64,000 bases of DNA, from assembly GCA_900546925.1 (NCBI GenBank), contig UREV01000009.1, forward strand, positions 1-64,000, written 5' to 3'. Numbering within the stretch: the stretch's first letter is position 1; each line of letters opens with the position of its first letter. The notes below the pieces were generated by a model. The model was not told where the DNA came from. It saw nothing but the letters and a program-made list of their open reading frames with translations, and did not search any database. Positions 33,648 to 42,837 of the stretch are shown piece after piece. The translations under genes were made by a program, and so were the position numbers. This DNA is from an uncultured Bacteroides sp. Its GTDB lineage: Bacteria > Bacteroidota > Bacteroidia > Bacteroidales > UBA932.

Positions 33648-34799
33648 TCATTTCAGAATTTCGTCTACAAAACTCTTTACATTCTCGCGTGTGCCGGTGA
33701 ATGCCTGCCTGAATGACATGCCTTCAGAAACGACCTCGAGTCCGGCTTTGGCAGCCATGTCGTTCATCAGTCTGACGCTGGCTCCGGCCCACGTGAATGA
33801 TCCGAACCCTGCGAATTTGTGTTTCTTCACCATTCTGGCACAGACACCGTGCACGATGGATCTCATGACCGGGAAAATGTCGCCGTTATATGTCGGCGAA
33901 CCGCAAACGAGTGTGTCGTACTCGAACACATCCTTGTATATGAATGAGGCGTTTTCTTCTACCGCGTTGTGAATCACGCATTTGACGCCGCGGCTCTGCA
34001 ACTCTTCGAATATCGCTTTGGCAGCCTTTTCAGTATTGCCGTACATGGAGCCATACACGATGCAGACGCCTTTTTCCGTCTCGTAGCGGCTCATCTTGTC
34101 GTACAATGCGAGAACTTCAGGAATCTGCTTCTCCCAGATAGGTCCATGAGTGCTGCAAATTCTTGATATTTCGGTGTTTGCGAATTTTTTCAATGCTGCC
34201 TGGACCTGGTTGCCATACTTGCCGACTATGCTCGCATAATAACGGACCATTTCATCACGAAAATCCTCGAAATGATCTGGTTCTGAATTCTTTACAGCGC
34301 CAAAACATCCAAATCCGTCTCCGGAGAACAAAGTTTTCTCCTCAGGGCAATATGTCATCATGGTCTCAGGCCAATGTACAAGCGGAGTCATCTTGAACAC
34401 GACAGAGGTCTCTCCAAGAGTCAGGGTCTCCCCTTCCTGAACTGCTTTCACATTATCCGTAATTCCCTGATAGCCTTCTATCATAGGAAGAGTCCTGGCG
34501 TTGCCTATTATGGTAATTTCCGGATAGGTCTTGCGGATAAGGGAAATCAATGCAGAGTGGTCCGGCTCCATATGGTTTATTATCAGGAAGTCTATCTTTC
34601 TGTCCCCTATTTCTTCACGTATATTGTCCAGAAAATCGTCACCGAAAGATGCCGCCGCAGTATCAATCAGCGCAATCTTTTCATCTACAATAAGATATGA
34701 ATTATATGCAACACCGTAAGGGAGTGTCCACTGGTTTTCGAACAGAATATTGCGGTGGTCTGTGACACCGACATATCTGATATGCTCCGAAATTTTCAT
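33648..34799 (-). CDS. fprA: Flavodiiron protein (FprA family A-type flavoprotein)
   Basis: Reduces oxygen to water or nitric oxide to nitrous oxide in anaerobes. In 383 residues, the metallo-beta-lactamase-like domain holds the di-iron ligands His76, Glu78, Asp80 and His81 (HMEPDH), a later His in PLVHWPE, an Asp in SGDGFG and a His in STHGPIW. The flavodoxin domain begins near residue 258 with YGSMYGNTEKAA and contains GSPTYNG for FMN binding. No rubredoxin tail is present. Together with rubrerythrin at 2955 it suggests an oxygen-exposed anaerobe. Confidence 0.95.
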   Translation of the reverse strand: MKISEHIRYVGVTDHRNILFENQWTLPYGVAYNSYLIVDEKIALIDTAAASFGDDFLDNIREEIGDRKIDFLIINHMEPDHSALISLIRKTYPEITIIGNARTLPMIEGYQGITDNVKAVQEGETLTLGETSVVFKMTPLVHWPETMMTYCPEEKTLFSGDGFGCFGAVKNSEPDHFEDFRDEMVRYYASIVGKYGNQVQAALKKFANTEISRICSTHGPIWEKQIPEVLALYDKMSRYETEKGVCIVYGSMYGNTEKAAKAIFEELQSRGVKCVIHNAVEENASFIYKDVFEYDTLVCGSPTYNGDIFPVMRSIVHGVCARMVKKHKFAGFGSFTWAGASVRLMNDMAAKAGLEVVSEGMSFRQAFTGTRENVKSFVDEILK

Positions 34800-34831
34800 G
34801 TGCGGTTATGAATTATTAATAATACATTATA

Positions 34832-34839
34832 CAAAAATA
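34832..34839 (-). promoter_or_regulatory. -7 box TATTTTTG for the flavodiiron protein
   Basis: Matches TAnnTTTG on the minus strand, 32 bases before the start at 34799, so the gene can be transcribed separately from the pyk group. Confidence 0.55.
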
Positions 34840-34851
34840 GTAAGAATCTCG

Positions 34852-35460
34852 CTAAAAAACTATTGCAAGGCTCAATAAAATGCCCGAATTGAAAGCCTTG
34901 CTCATTCCCAAGTTTTTTTTCGACACCATTTGGTTGCTGTATTTGTCGTAAACATCAGGATGAGAAAGCGAAAACAAAGCGGAAGCATTGACATTGACAG
35001 CCACTGAACCGGTTATCGGGATGCGGTAGCCGTATCCGGCGCGATATAGCAGGGATATTTGCGAGGACTTTCGGAATCCTGCGCCGCTCTCGATAAACAC
35101 GAGGCTTCCGGCATCTTCAGGATTTCGTGTCAGACGCACCGTCGTCCGGAGGGTAAGCGGTACCATCCTCTCCCCTTTTTTCGCTCCCAGATATCCTGAA
35201 CAAAGTGATATGCAGACTCTGTTACGTATATCGTAACCTGCAGATACTGTGAGCATTCCATTTATATGATTCTCTCTGACCACATTGGAACTTTCCACCA
35301 GATATCTGTCAGCCGTAATGAAGGTACTTTTTTCCAATGAAATGAAATTATAGAGCACTCCCCACTCGGCGCCGAATCTGAAATTACCTGGCGACGCCGA
35401 CCCTGGCACCGCAATCAGCAGCAAGATGGCCGCGAGCGTTATTCTGACGTGTAACTTCAT
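34852..35460 (-). CDS. Predicted outer-membrane beta-barrel protein, unknown function
   Basis: 202 residues that I do not recognise. There is a signal peptide (hydrophobic ITLAAILLLIAVPGSA, residues 8-23). The rest alternates polar and non-polar residues in short strands with Gly and aromatic residues, and the chain ends in LSLAIVF with a terminal Phe, as in many outer-membrane barrels. Its start overlaps the stop of the upstream small protein by four bases (ATGA), so the pair is translationally coupled behind pyk. Confidence 0.6.
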   Translation of the reverse strand: MKLHVRITLAAILLLIAVPGSASPGNFRFGAEWGVLYNFISLEKSTFITADRYLVESSNVVRENHINGMLTVSAGYDIRNRVCISLCSGYLGAKKGERMVPLTLRTTVRLTRNPEDAGSLVFIESGAGFRKSSQISLLYRAGYGYRIPITGSVAVNVNASALFSLSHPDVYDKYSNQMVSKKNLGMSKAFNSGILLSLAIVF

Positions 35461-35993
35461 AAGAATCTGTACCTTATGGTTATTTCAGGGATATATGCAT
35501 AGCGCACGCCCAGACTGTGGAACTCGAGGGTGCTGCCGTGCACCGGATTTGAAGACATGTGGCAGCCCAGCATCGCCGTGAATCCAAGCGACAAAGAAAG
35601 CGGCGAACCAGACCTGAGTGTAGCCTGAAAAGTGCCTGATACACCAGCGATTACGCCATATTTACCCTTAGTGTTGTGCGTATATCCGACGACCGCTCCG
35701 GGTCCGCCCGTAAGCGACAAGGCAGACTTTCCGAAATTGAATTCACGAGCCGTAAAAAGCAGATGGCAATCCGCTTTGTATCCCGGTTTGTCATAGCGCC
35801 CGCGAGGAATTCCTTCCAAGTCGAAGCATGTCCGGACCAATGTTGCCGTACCTGATTTTGTTTCGAGCAATAAGCTGATTCCAGCTGTCTTCGGTGAAGA
35901 TAAAATGCCCAATTCCGTCGTCTGGGAACATGCGATTCTCTCTCCGAAAATCCATGTAACCAGAACGATGGTTATGAGCATCTTGATTTTCAA
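35457..35993 (-). CDS. Predicted exported small barrel-like protein, unknown function
   Basis: 178 residues, not recognised. The N-terminus MLITIVLVTWIFG is a signal peptide, with a likely cleavage near CSQ. The remainder looks like short beta strands, with a final ITIRYRFL typical of outer-membrane barrels. It begins two bases after the pyk stop and overlaps the next gene by four bases. The constant pairing suggests the two proteins form one complex or are a duplicated pair; similarity between them is not evident by eye. Confidence 0.55.
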   Translation of the reverse strand: MKIKMLITIVLVTWIFGERIACSQTTELGILSSPKTAGISLLLETKSGTATLVRTCFDLEGIPRGRYDKPGYKADCHLLFTAREFNFGKSALSLTGGPGAVVGYTHNTKGKYGVIAGVSGTFQATLRSGSPLSLSLGFTAMLGCHMSSNPVHGSTLEFHSLGVRYAYIPEITIRYRFL

Positions 35994-35995
35994 TA

Positions 35996-37399
35996 CTATA
36001 CGTATTTTAACTCCATATATGTCGCTCCGACTTGAGCGCCGAATACACCACCGATGAATCCTACAAGATCGCCTTTCGATATACGTCCTTCTTCAGAAAG
36101 GATTTCTATGGATTTGTCCGCAAACTCCTCTTTCGTCTTCACTATGTCGAACGGATAAGCCTTTACTCCGAATACGAGGGCGAGTTCACGCATAGTGAAT
36201 TTGTTGTAACACATGGCGTAAATCGGAACCTTAGGCCTGAATGTAGAGATATAACGTCCCACTCGACCGGTATAAGTGTCGAATATAAGAGCTTTTACAG
36301 GCAGTTCCTGAGTCGCTGACACAAGTGAACGCGCCAGGACGACCGCTACAGGCTTGACTGCTTTTCTCAAATCCAGATTCAAGTTCACATCGATGGTCTG
36401 CTCTGTCTGGAGCGCGATTCTGGTCATGGTCTTTACCGCCTCTACAGGGTATTTGCCGTATGCACTCTCACCGCTCAACATAATAGCATCTGCACTCTGG
36501 AAAATGGCATTGGCCACATCCGTCACTTCCGCGCGGGTAGGTCTCGGATTTTCGATCATGCTCTGGAGCATCTGGGTGGCTACGATTACAGGTTTCTTCC
36601 TGTCGCGGCAAGCTTTTACTATATCCCTCTGTACCAACGGAATACGCTCTGCTGGAATCTCCACGCCGAGGTCTCCCCTGGCCACCATAATTCCGTAACA
36701 ATATGTAAGAATGTCGTCGAGATTGTCGACACCCTGCTGATTCTCGATTTTGGAAATGATTTTCAGATGACTGTTTCTTGCATCGAGAATGCTTTGGATT
36801 TCCTGAAGGTCTTTTGCACTTCTGACGAAAGAATGTGCGATGAAGTCGATATCGGCATCTATCGCCCAATTAATGAATTTTTTGTCTTTTTCTGTAACAG
36901 CAGGAAGGTTTATATGAACATTAGGCACATTTACGCTCTTATGTCCCTTAATCAAGCCCTCGTTCATTACTTTACAAATCAGTTTTCCTTCTTCCTTGTC
37001 TATGACTGCCAGATCTACAGAACCGTCATCGATAAGAATATCAGACCCTACTGGAACGTCTTCTGCCATATGAGGATAGGTGGTATATAACTTTCCCTTC
37101 GTGCATGGTTTCGACGGATCGTCGATAATCTCTATCATTTCATCTGTATGCGCCACAAAGCCCACAGAATCGGCCATTTGTGTAAGTCTGACCTCCGGTC
37201 CCTTGGTATCGATTAGAATCGCTATCCTGTCCGATACTTTACGTACGTTCTCCACTATTCTGCCCGCCCCTTCTATCGTCGCATGGGCCGAGTTTATGCG
37301 AACGACATTCATTCCGTTTTCATAAAGGTCACGGATGAATTCCTCGTCGCATCTGTTGTCTGCAATTGTACAGATGATTTTTGTCTTTTTGTCAATCAT
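35996..37399 (-). CDS. pyk: Pyruvate kinase
   Basis: Last step of glycolysis, PEP plus ADP to pyruvate plus ATP. In 467 residues: KTKIICTIADN with VVRINSAHA, the substrate loop IISKIENQQGVDNLDDIL with its catalytic Lys, MVARGDLGVEIP, and VATQMLQSMIENPRPTRAE. An allosteric C-terminal domain is present. The opening ICTIADN differs slightly from the usual CTIGP. Two small envelope proteins follow directly in the operon. Confidence 0.96.
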   Translation of the reverse strand: MIDKKTKIICTIADNRCDEEFIRDLYENGMNVVRINSAHATIEGAGRIVENVRKVSDRIAILIDTKGPEVRLTQMADSVGFVAHTDEMIEIIDDPSKPCTKGKLYTTYPHMAEDVPVGSDILIDDGSVDLAVIDKEEGKLICKVMNEGLIKGHKSVNVPNVHINLPAVTEKDKKFINWAIDADIDFIAHSFVRSAKDLQEIQSILDARNSHLKIISKIENQQGVDNLDDILTYCYGIMVARGDLGVEIPAERIPLVQRDIVKACRDRKKPVIVATQMLQSMIENPRPTRAEVTDVANAIFQSADAIMLSGESAYGKYPVEAVKTMTRIALQTEQTIDVNLNLDLRKAVKPVAVVLARSLVSATQELPVKALIFDTYTGRVGRYISTFRPKVPIYAMCYNKFTMRELALVFGVKAYPFDIVKTKEEFADKSIEILSEEGRISKGDLVGFIGGVFGAQVGATYMELKYV

Positions 37400-37420
37400 A
37401 TTCTCTTAGGTTTTCCAATA

Positions 37421-37428
37421 CAAATTTA
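37421..37428 (-). promoter_or_regulatory. -7 box TAAATTTG for pyk
   Basis: Matches TAnnTTTG on the minus strand, 21 bases before the pyk start. Confidence 0.55.
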
Positions 37429-37484
37429 ATGAAATTTATCCATACTCCGAGTATTTTGACCTTTACTTAATATCGTTATTTCAT

Positions 37485-37492
37485 TATCTTTG
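37485..37492 (+). promoter_or_regulatory. -7 box TATCTTTG upstream of rarA
   Basis: Perfect TAnnTTTG, but 125 bases before rarA. The leader contains a perfect small hairpin (ATAACA/TGTTAT at 37551-37566) and a 33-codon open frame. Confidence 0.55.
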
Positions 37493-37504
37493 TATGCGGG
37501 AATT

Positions 37505-37606
37505 ATGGATTTAATCTCCTTTTTAGAGTCCAGTATCGCCAAATTTTTGTATAACATTTTTGTTATCACGCTTAACTTTTATGTTACAAGCATTGATTAT
37601 ACGTAA
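37505..37606 (+). CDS. Possible 33-residue hydrophobic leader ORF before rarA
   Basis: ATG at 37505 opens a frame ending at a TAA 11 bases before rarA. The product would be hydrophobic (SIAKFLYNIFVITLNFYV in the middle), like a single membrane helix. Its start lies just behind the -7 box at 37485-37492. In AT-rich DNA such a frame can occur by chance, so the call is weak. Confidence 0.25.
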   Translation: MDLISFLESSIAKFLYNIFVITLNFYVTSIDYT

Positions 37607-37617
37607 TTTACGTTAAA

Positions 37618-38943
37618 ATGAACAAAGAATCAGAATATACATCGAATAAACTGCTTCCTCCCCTTCCGGAGAGGATGAGACCACACAATCTGGACGAATA
37701 TGTTGGCCAGAAACATCTCGTCGGGGAAGGCTGTATCCTTAGAAATATGATCTCCGGAGGAAATCTGACATCGTTCATTCTATGGGGACCTCCGGGCGTA
37801 GGCAAAACTTCACTTGCACGTATCGTGGCTGCTTCTTTGGACAGGGATTTCTATACGCTCTCTGCGGTAAGTTCAGGTGTAAAAGATGTGCGGGAAGTCA
37901 TTGACAAAGCCCGCGCCGGGGCGAACTCGGTTTTCGGCGGCATCAAGGGGGCTCCTATCCTTTTTATCGACGAGATTCACAGGTTCAACAAGGCTCAGCA
38001 GGACGCATTGCTCGGAGCGGTCGAGGACGGGACAGTCGTTCTGATAGGCGCGACTACCGAAAATCCGTCGTTCGAGGTCATAAATCCGCTGTTGTCACGA
38101 TGTCAGGTTTTTGTGCTGAAGCCGCTTGAAATGTCTGATCTTCAGGATCTTCTGGACCGAGCTCTCGCGACCGATGAAATTCTTCGCCATAAGGATATTA
38201 AGGTCAATGAGAAAGAGGCCCTATTCCGTTACAGTGGTGGAGATGCCAGAAGATTGCTCAATATTTTGGAGATTGTAGTGGAGTCGGCTGCAGGTAACAG
38301 CCCTATAGTCATTGATAATAAAATGGTTGAACATTGTCTTCAGACGGATTCGGCCAGATATGACAAGGGCGGCGAGATGCATTACGACATCATTTCGGCA
38401 TTTATAAAGAGTATCAGAGGCTCGGATCCGAATGCGGCCATCTATTATTTGGCCAGAATGATCGACGGCGGGGAGGATCCTGTCTTTATCGCGCGGAGAT
38501 TGTGTATTTCTGCCGCGGAGGATATCGGTCTGGCCAATCCGAATGCTCTTCTGCTGGCCAATGCCTGTTTTCAGACGGTTTCTTCTATAGGTATGCCGGA
38601 GGGACGTATCCCGTTGGCTGAGGCGACTATTTATCTGGCTTCTTCTCCGAAGAGTAATTCGGCGTATCTAGCTATAAATGAAGCTCTTGAAGTAGCATCA
38701 AAGACTCGTTCCGAGGCTGTTCCGCTGCCGATTCGAAATGCGCCTACAGCTCTGATGAAAGAACTTGGATATAGTGACGGATACAAATATTCACATGATT
38801 ATCCGGGACATTTTGTAGATCAGGAGTTTATGCCGGAAGGGCTTCGTGGCCGTGTGTTTTATGAACCGGCTCCAAACAGGCATGAGGATGTCATGAAGTC
38901 TTATCTGGAGTCGTGCTGGCCAAAATATTATAACAAGAAGTAG
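37618..38943 (+). CDS. rarA: Replication-associated recombination protein A (AAA+ ATPase)
   Basis: 441 residues, MgsA/RarA/WRNIP1 family, acting at stalled replication forks. Walker A is GPPGVGKT (57-64), Walker B FIDEIHRFNKAQQD, followed by sensor 1 GATTENPSFEV with LSRCQVF. The C-terminal tetramerisation region contains GGEDPVFIARRL, IGLANP, and the family end YKYSHDYPGHFVDQEFMPE. Complete at normal length. Its stop is 11 bases from the convergent tamL-like gene. Confidence 0.95.
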   Translation: MNKESEYTSNKLLPPLPERMRPHNLDEYVGQKHLVGEGCILRNMISGGNLTSFILWGPPGVGKTSLARIVAASLDRDFYTLSAVSSGVKDVREVIDKARAGANSVFGGIKGAPILFIDEIHRFNKAQQDALLGAVEDGTVVLIGATTENPSFEVINPLLSRCQVFVLKPLEMSDLQDLLDRALATDEILRHKDIKVNEKEALFRYSGGDARRLLNILEIVVESAAGNSPIVIDNKMVEHCLQTDSARYDKGGEMHYDIISAFIKSIRGSDPNAAIYYLARMIDGGEDPVFIARRLCISAAEDIGLANPNALLLANACFQTVSSIGMPEGRIPLAEATIYLASSPKSNSAYLAINEALEVASKTRSEAVPLPIRNAPTALMKELGYSDGYKYSHDYPGHFVDQEFMPEGLRGRVFYEPAPNRHEDVMKSYLESCWPKYYNKK

Positions 38944-38954
38944 TAAAGATAATC

Positions 38955-41186
38955 TTAGAACGGATATCCCACGCCGAAATGTACGGCATAACCATATCTT
39001 TTCAGCCAACCGGACGGACCGACCCATCTGTGCCCGCTTTCTCTTGAAGGGTCGCGAAATACCATACCCATATCGAAACGCAGGAGGATGAAGTTCAGGT
39101 CCAGTCTGAGACCCACTCCCCAGTTGGCGGCTATGCCTTCCAGGAAGTTATTCATATTTATAATATCCTCAGCATCAGTGTTTTTATTCTTGAAGTTCCA
39201 GACGTTTCCGGCGTCCACGAATACAGCTCCGTTAATTTTCCAGAACATTCCGAAACGATATTCGGCATTGACCTCAAACTTCATATCGCCGGTCTGGCTC
39301 GGAATCGAGAAGACGGTGTCGCGCGGCGAGGTACCCGGACCTACATTCCTGGCCTGCCAGCCGCGCAAGCTGTTGGCGCCTCCACTGTAGAATTGCTGTT
39401 CGTATGGGAGGGCGCTCGAGTTTGCGTAAGCGAGTCCGGCTCCGGCCAGGAAACGTGTCGCAATCGCTTGTCTGTCATTTTTTCCGAATACCCAAGTCTT
39501 ACCGGCGGTGAATTCTCCGCGGACGTATTGTGAGAACGGGGTGCTCCAGATGCTGTGCTTGCCGGTGGCCGAATTTTTCGGCAGCAACGGGTTGAAAAGC
39601 GACAGGAAGTTGCCGGCTTCGTTAAACTGGAACTTGAAATAATGATATGAGCGCTTCGGGTTGACGTCGGTACATGTCGTATAATATATGGTACCGCCGG
39701 CGCCGAAATCGAAGTGGTCGTAATATGAACTCGTGAGGAAAATGTTGGACGAAATGGTCTCCAAAAAGTCCTGGTTCATGTCGTATATCCTCACGACGTT
39801 CAGCTGAGTCGGGTTGAACTGGAAGTGCAGTTTTTTGTAAGAACCCGAGTAGCCGAATGAGTAAGAAATGATGTTTCTGGTGTACTCAGGGCGGTTCTGG
39901 TAGTTGTATGAGGCTTTGATTTCCGTAGACGGAACGGCTTTCTTGAAGCGTTGCACTGGAACGAAAATGAATTTCGGGAACTTGATGCCTGCAGACACTC
40001 CCAATTCCGTGGAGCTTGTACTGCTGTTCGGTTTGAACTGGAAATTTCCGGTAAAATTCAGGTTGAGCACTTCCCCGCCATGGAAAATGTTCTTGTGATA
40101 GAATGACAATCCCGGTGAAATACCGAGCAGTCCGCTTGAGTTCGATGAAGCTTCGATGTTTAACTTGAAGCCTTGGATTTTGGAGGCGGAGAGCGATATA
40201 TCGGCATTGACACTAGCCGTATCAGATTGTTTTACAGCGACATTCACGCTGCTGAGAATATTCAGGGCGGAGTAACGCGAGTAGGTGCGGTTCACCACGG
40301 TCTCGTCGTACATGTCGCCCGGATGTATCAGGTTCAGGTCTCTCAGGACCTTCTCGCGGATCTTCAGATTGTCCGGATAATTGATTCCTATCTCGTTGAA
40401 ATAGAACTTTCTGAACGGCACCGCATCTTTGGTGGTTTCGTTCCTCGTATATTCGTTTATCCGGTATTCCAGGAAGGCTTCTCCGGGGGTGGTCAATGTG
40501 TCAGCGGAGAAGAAGTAGTTGTTCTTGGTCAGGCTGTAATATCCGTGTTTTCTGAAGTAGGTCGATGAGCGTCGGCTTTCCTCTTCCAGCAAGGACTCAG
40601 ACAGGTACTGGCCCTTCTTTACAAGCACCTTATTTGTGTCCGCGCAGAAGTCTTCATCCAGGACTCCGCTCTCTGGCAACACGTAACGTATACCATTGAT
40701 AGTATATTGTTTACCCAGAGTTACATTATATTTGACTTTAGATACTTTCCTGTTCGTTTTCACAGATGCTTCTACCGTAGAACCATAGTATCCCAAGTAC
40801 TCCAAATGTCTGATGATATTATCTACAGACGGTGAAATCTGAGTGGAATCGAAGACGACCGGAGCGGTTCCGAGTTTCCTCGAAATACGCGCGAAAAATG
40901 AGTTGCTGTGCCCCGACCAGTTATACACGCAAAGGAAAGGGTTCCATCCGAAAATGAAGCTCGAATTCGGCTTCTGCTTAATATAAGGCTCGATTTCCCC
41001 CGTCTTGAACCGCTTGTCGTTCTCGACCTTGATCTCGTTCTTCGCGAGCCTGCTTTCGCCCTCCGCCAATGATTTCGTTGTGCTGCAGGATTGGGTCAAT
41101 GCCAATGCTACCGCTATTGCCACAAGGCAAAGAGCGGAGACCATGCGTTCGGGTCGCGAAACTATGTCCTGGACCGTTAATTTCAT
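38955..41186 (-). CDS. tamL: Outer-membrane BamA/TamA-family lipoprotein (TamL-like)
   Basis: 743 residues from the ATG at 41186 (a TTG frame extends to 41201). The N-terminus has a long signal with a lipobox LTQSC, so Cys is lipidated, unlike TamA or BamA. POTRA-type repeats occupy about 60-330, and a 16-strand barrel of the surface-antigen D15 type follows, with the diagnostic FYSGGANSLRGWQARNVGPG and the end YAVHFGVGYPF. Lipidated TamA homologues (TamL) pair with TamB in Bacteroidota; no tamB gene is nearby. Confidence 0.85.
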   Translation of the reverse strand: MKLTVQDIVSRPERMVSALCLVAIAVALALTQSCSTTKSLAEGESRLAKNEIKVENDKRFKTGEIEPYIKQKPNSSFIFGWNPFLCVYNWSGHSNSFFARISRKLGTAPVVFDSTQISPSVDNIIRHLEYLGYYGSTVEASVKTNRKVSKVKYNVTLGKQYTINGIRYVLPESGVLDEDFCADTNKVLVKKGQYLSESLLEEESRRSSTYFRKHGYYSLTKNNYFFSADTLTTPGEAFLEYRINEYTRNETTKDAVPFRKFYFNEIGINYPDNLKIREKVLRDLNLIHPGDMYDETVVNRTYSRYSALNILSSVNVAVKQSDTASVNADISLSASKIQGFKLNIEASSNSSGLLGISPGLSFYHKNIFHGGEVLNLNFTGNFQFKPNSSTSSTELGVSAGIKFPKFIFVPVQRFKKAVPSTEIKASYNYQNRPEYTRNIISYSFGYSGSYKKLHFQFNPTQLNVVRIYDMNQDFLETISSNIFLTSSYYDHFDFGAGGTIYYTTCTDVNPKRSYHYFKFQFNEAGNFLSLFNPLLPKNSATGKHSIWSTPFSQYVRGEFTAGKTWVFGKNDRQAIATRFLAGAGLAYANSSALPYEQQFYSGGANSLRGWQARNVGPGTSPRDTVFSIPSQTGDMKFEVNAEYRFGMFWKINGAVFVDAGNVWNFKNKNTDAEDIINMNNFLEGIAANWGVGLRLDLNFILLRFDMGMVFRDPSRESGHRWVGPSGWLKRYGYAVHFGVGYPF

Positions 41187-41240
41187 CCTGCAATCAACCA
41201 AATTTCGTTTTAAAACAGATGTTTTTCGTTTCTTACCCTA

Positions 41241-41248
41241 CAAAATTA
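41241..41248 (-). promoter_or_regulatory. -7 box TAATTTTG for the tamL-like gene
   Basis: Matches TAnnTTTG on the minus strand, 54 bases before the ATG at 41186. Confidence 0.5.
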
Positions 41249-41290
41249 CGTTATTTTAAAAGATTATCTCAAATAAAAAGTGAAAATAGT

Positions 41291-41298
41291 TATATTTG
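41291..41298 (+). promoter_or_regulatory. -7 box TATATTTG for the decarboxylase
   Basis: Matches TAnnTTTG, about 68 bases before the start at 41367; the leader shows no clear riboswitch. Confidence 0.5.
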
Positions 41299-41366
41299 CA
41301 TCCGATTTCGGTCTTTTTGCCGGAACCTAGTATTACATATGACTTTTTTTACATTTGTTTTAAAGG

Positions 41367-42761
41367 ATGAAGAACAAGTATATCGATTTGGTCGGACAGA
41401 CTTTCGATTTCCCGCAGGATGAGTTTAGAGTAGAAGACGGGACCCTGTATGTTAATGACATAAACATGATGGATATCATTAAGGAATATGGTACCCCATT
41501 GAAGATTACTTACTTACCAAAGATTTCAAGTCAGATACAGAGGGCGAAGAGGATGTTCCGTAATGCGATGTCCAAGGTTAGCTACGACGGAGATTATCAT
41601 TATTGTTATTGCACGAAGAGTTCCCAATTCGAGTTTGTTCTGGAAGAAGTACTTAAAAACAATGTTCATATAGAGACATCGTCCGCATATGACCTTAATC
41701 TTATCCGGAGTCTTAAGGATAAAGGCTTGGTAGATAAGGATTTGATTATCATATGTAATGGTTTCAAGAAGCCTCAGTACATTAAGAATATGGCCAACTT
41801 CCTGAATTCAGGATGGCATAATCTCATTCCTGTGCTTGACAACAAGAATGAGCTGGAAGACCTCGATGATCTCGTGGAAGTTCCTACAAACCTCGGTATC
41901 CGTATCGCTGCCGAAGAGGAGCCTTCATTCGATTTCTATACATCCCGTCTCGGAATCCGTTACAGCGACATCATTCCTTTCTATAAGAATGGCATCAGCA
42001 AGAATCCTAAGTTCAAGCTCAAGATGCTTCATTTCTTCATCAATACTGGTATCCGCGATACCTCTTATTATTGGAATGAGCTTTCACGCTGTCTTAACTT
42101 GTACTGTGATTTGAGACAGATCTGCCCTGATCTGGATTCTCTCAATATCGGTGGCGGTCTTCCTATAAAGACTTCACTTACATGGGATTACGACTATAAG
42201 TACATGATTGAGGAAATCGTAAATCAGATCAAGACTGTTTGCGAGGCTCATGGCGTTCCTGTTCCTGACATCTATTCAGAGTTCGGCAACTTCACTGTCG
42301 GCGAATCCGGTGCCACCATTTTCAAGGTTCTGGACGTAAAACAGCAGAATGACCGTGAGTGCTGGTACATGATCGACAATTCTTTCATGACCACACTTCC
42401 TGACACATGGGGACTTAACCAGAGGTTCATCCTCTTCCCTATCAACAAGTGGAATGATGAGTATCACAGAGTCTTCCTCGGCGGCCTTACTTGTGACAGT
42501 AAGGATTATTATAACTCTGAGGCCCACGCGAATGCGATCTTCCTTCCGACTATAAGAAACAGAAGGGATGCTTTGTATATCGGTTTCTTCCACACTGGAG
42601 CATACCAGGAGGCTATTTCCGGTTATGGTGGAGTAAAGCATTGCCTGCAGCCGTCGCCTAAGCATATTCTTATCGACAAGGATAAGGACGGCAACATCAA
42701 GACGAAGTTGTTCGCTCCTGAGCAGAGTGCAGAGTCTATGCTCAAGATTCTAGGTTACTAA
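41367..42761 (+). CDS. Arginine decarboxylase-like enzyme (Orn/DAP/Arg decarboxylase family 2)
   Basis: 464 residues of the alanine-racemase-fold PLP decarboxylases. The Schiff-base Lys is K84 in CYCTKSSQFE. Later motifs are LNIGGGLPI for phosphate binding, SEFGNFTVG and a C-terminal barrel. The Bacteroidota members I recall are usually called arginine decarboxylase and feed polyamine synthesis; the classical SpeA is longer (about 630 residues). Diaminopimelate or carboxynorspermidine decarboxylation cannot be excluded. A TrmH-type methylase gene lies 76 bases downstream. Confidence 0.8.
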   Translation: MKNKYIDLVGQTFDFPQDEFRVEDGTLYVNDINMMDIIKEYGTPLKITYLPKISSQIQRAKRMFRNAMSKVSYDGDYHYCYCTKSSQFEFVLEEVLKNNVHIETSSAYDLNLIRSLKDKGLVDKDLIIICNGFKKPQYIKNMANFLNSGWHNLIPVLDNKNELEDLDDLVEVPTNLGIRIAAEEEPSFDFYTSRLGIRYSDIIPFYKNGISKNPKFKLKMLHFFINTGIRDTSYYWNELSRCLNLYCDLRQICPDLDSLNIGGGLPIKTSLTWDYDYKYMIEEIVNQIKTVCEAHGVPVPDIYSEFGNFTVGESGATIFKVLDVKQQNDRECWYMIDNSFMTTLPDTWGLNQRFILFPINKWNDEYHRVFLGGLTCDSKDYYNSEAHANAIFLPTIRNRRDALYIGFFHTGAYQEAISGYGGVKHCLQPSPKHILIDKDKDGNIKTKLFAPEQSAESMLKILGY

Positions 42762-42837
42762 TTCGAGGATACGAAGACGCTATTAGAAACGCCTATTTCC
42801 CTGAGTCGGTTCAGGGATATTAATTACGAGGATAGTA

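Noticed and set aside
42799..42816. Hairpin CCCTGA/TCAGGG as terminator before the TrmH gene
   Set aside because: Short stem and no T-tract; read-through from the decarboxylase gene is more likely.
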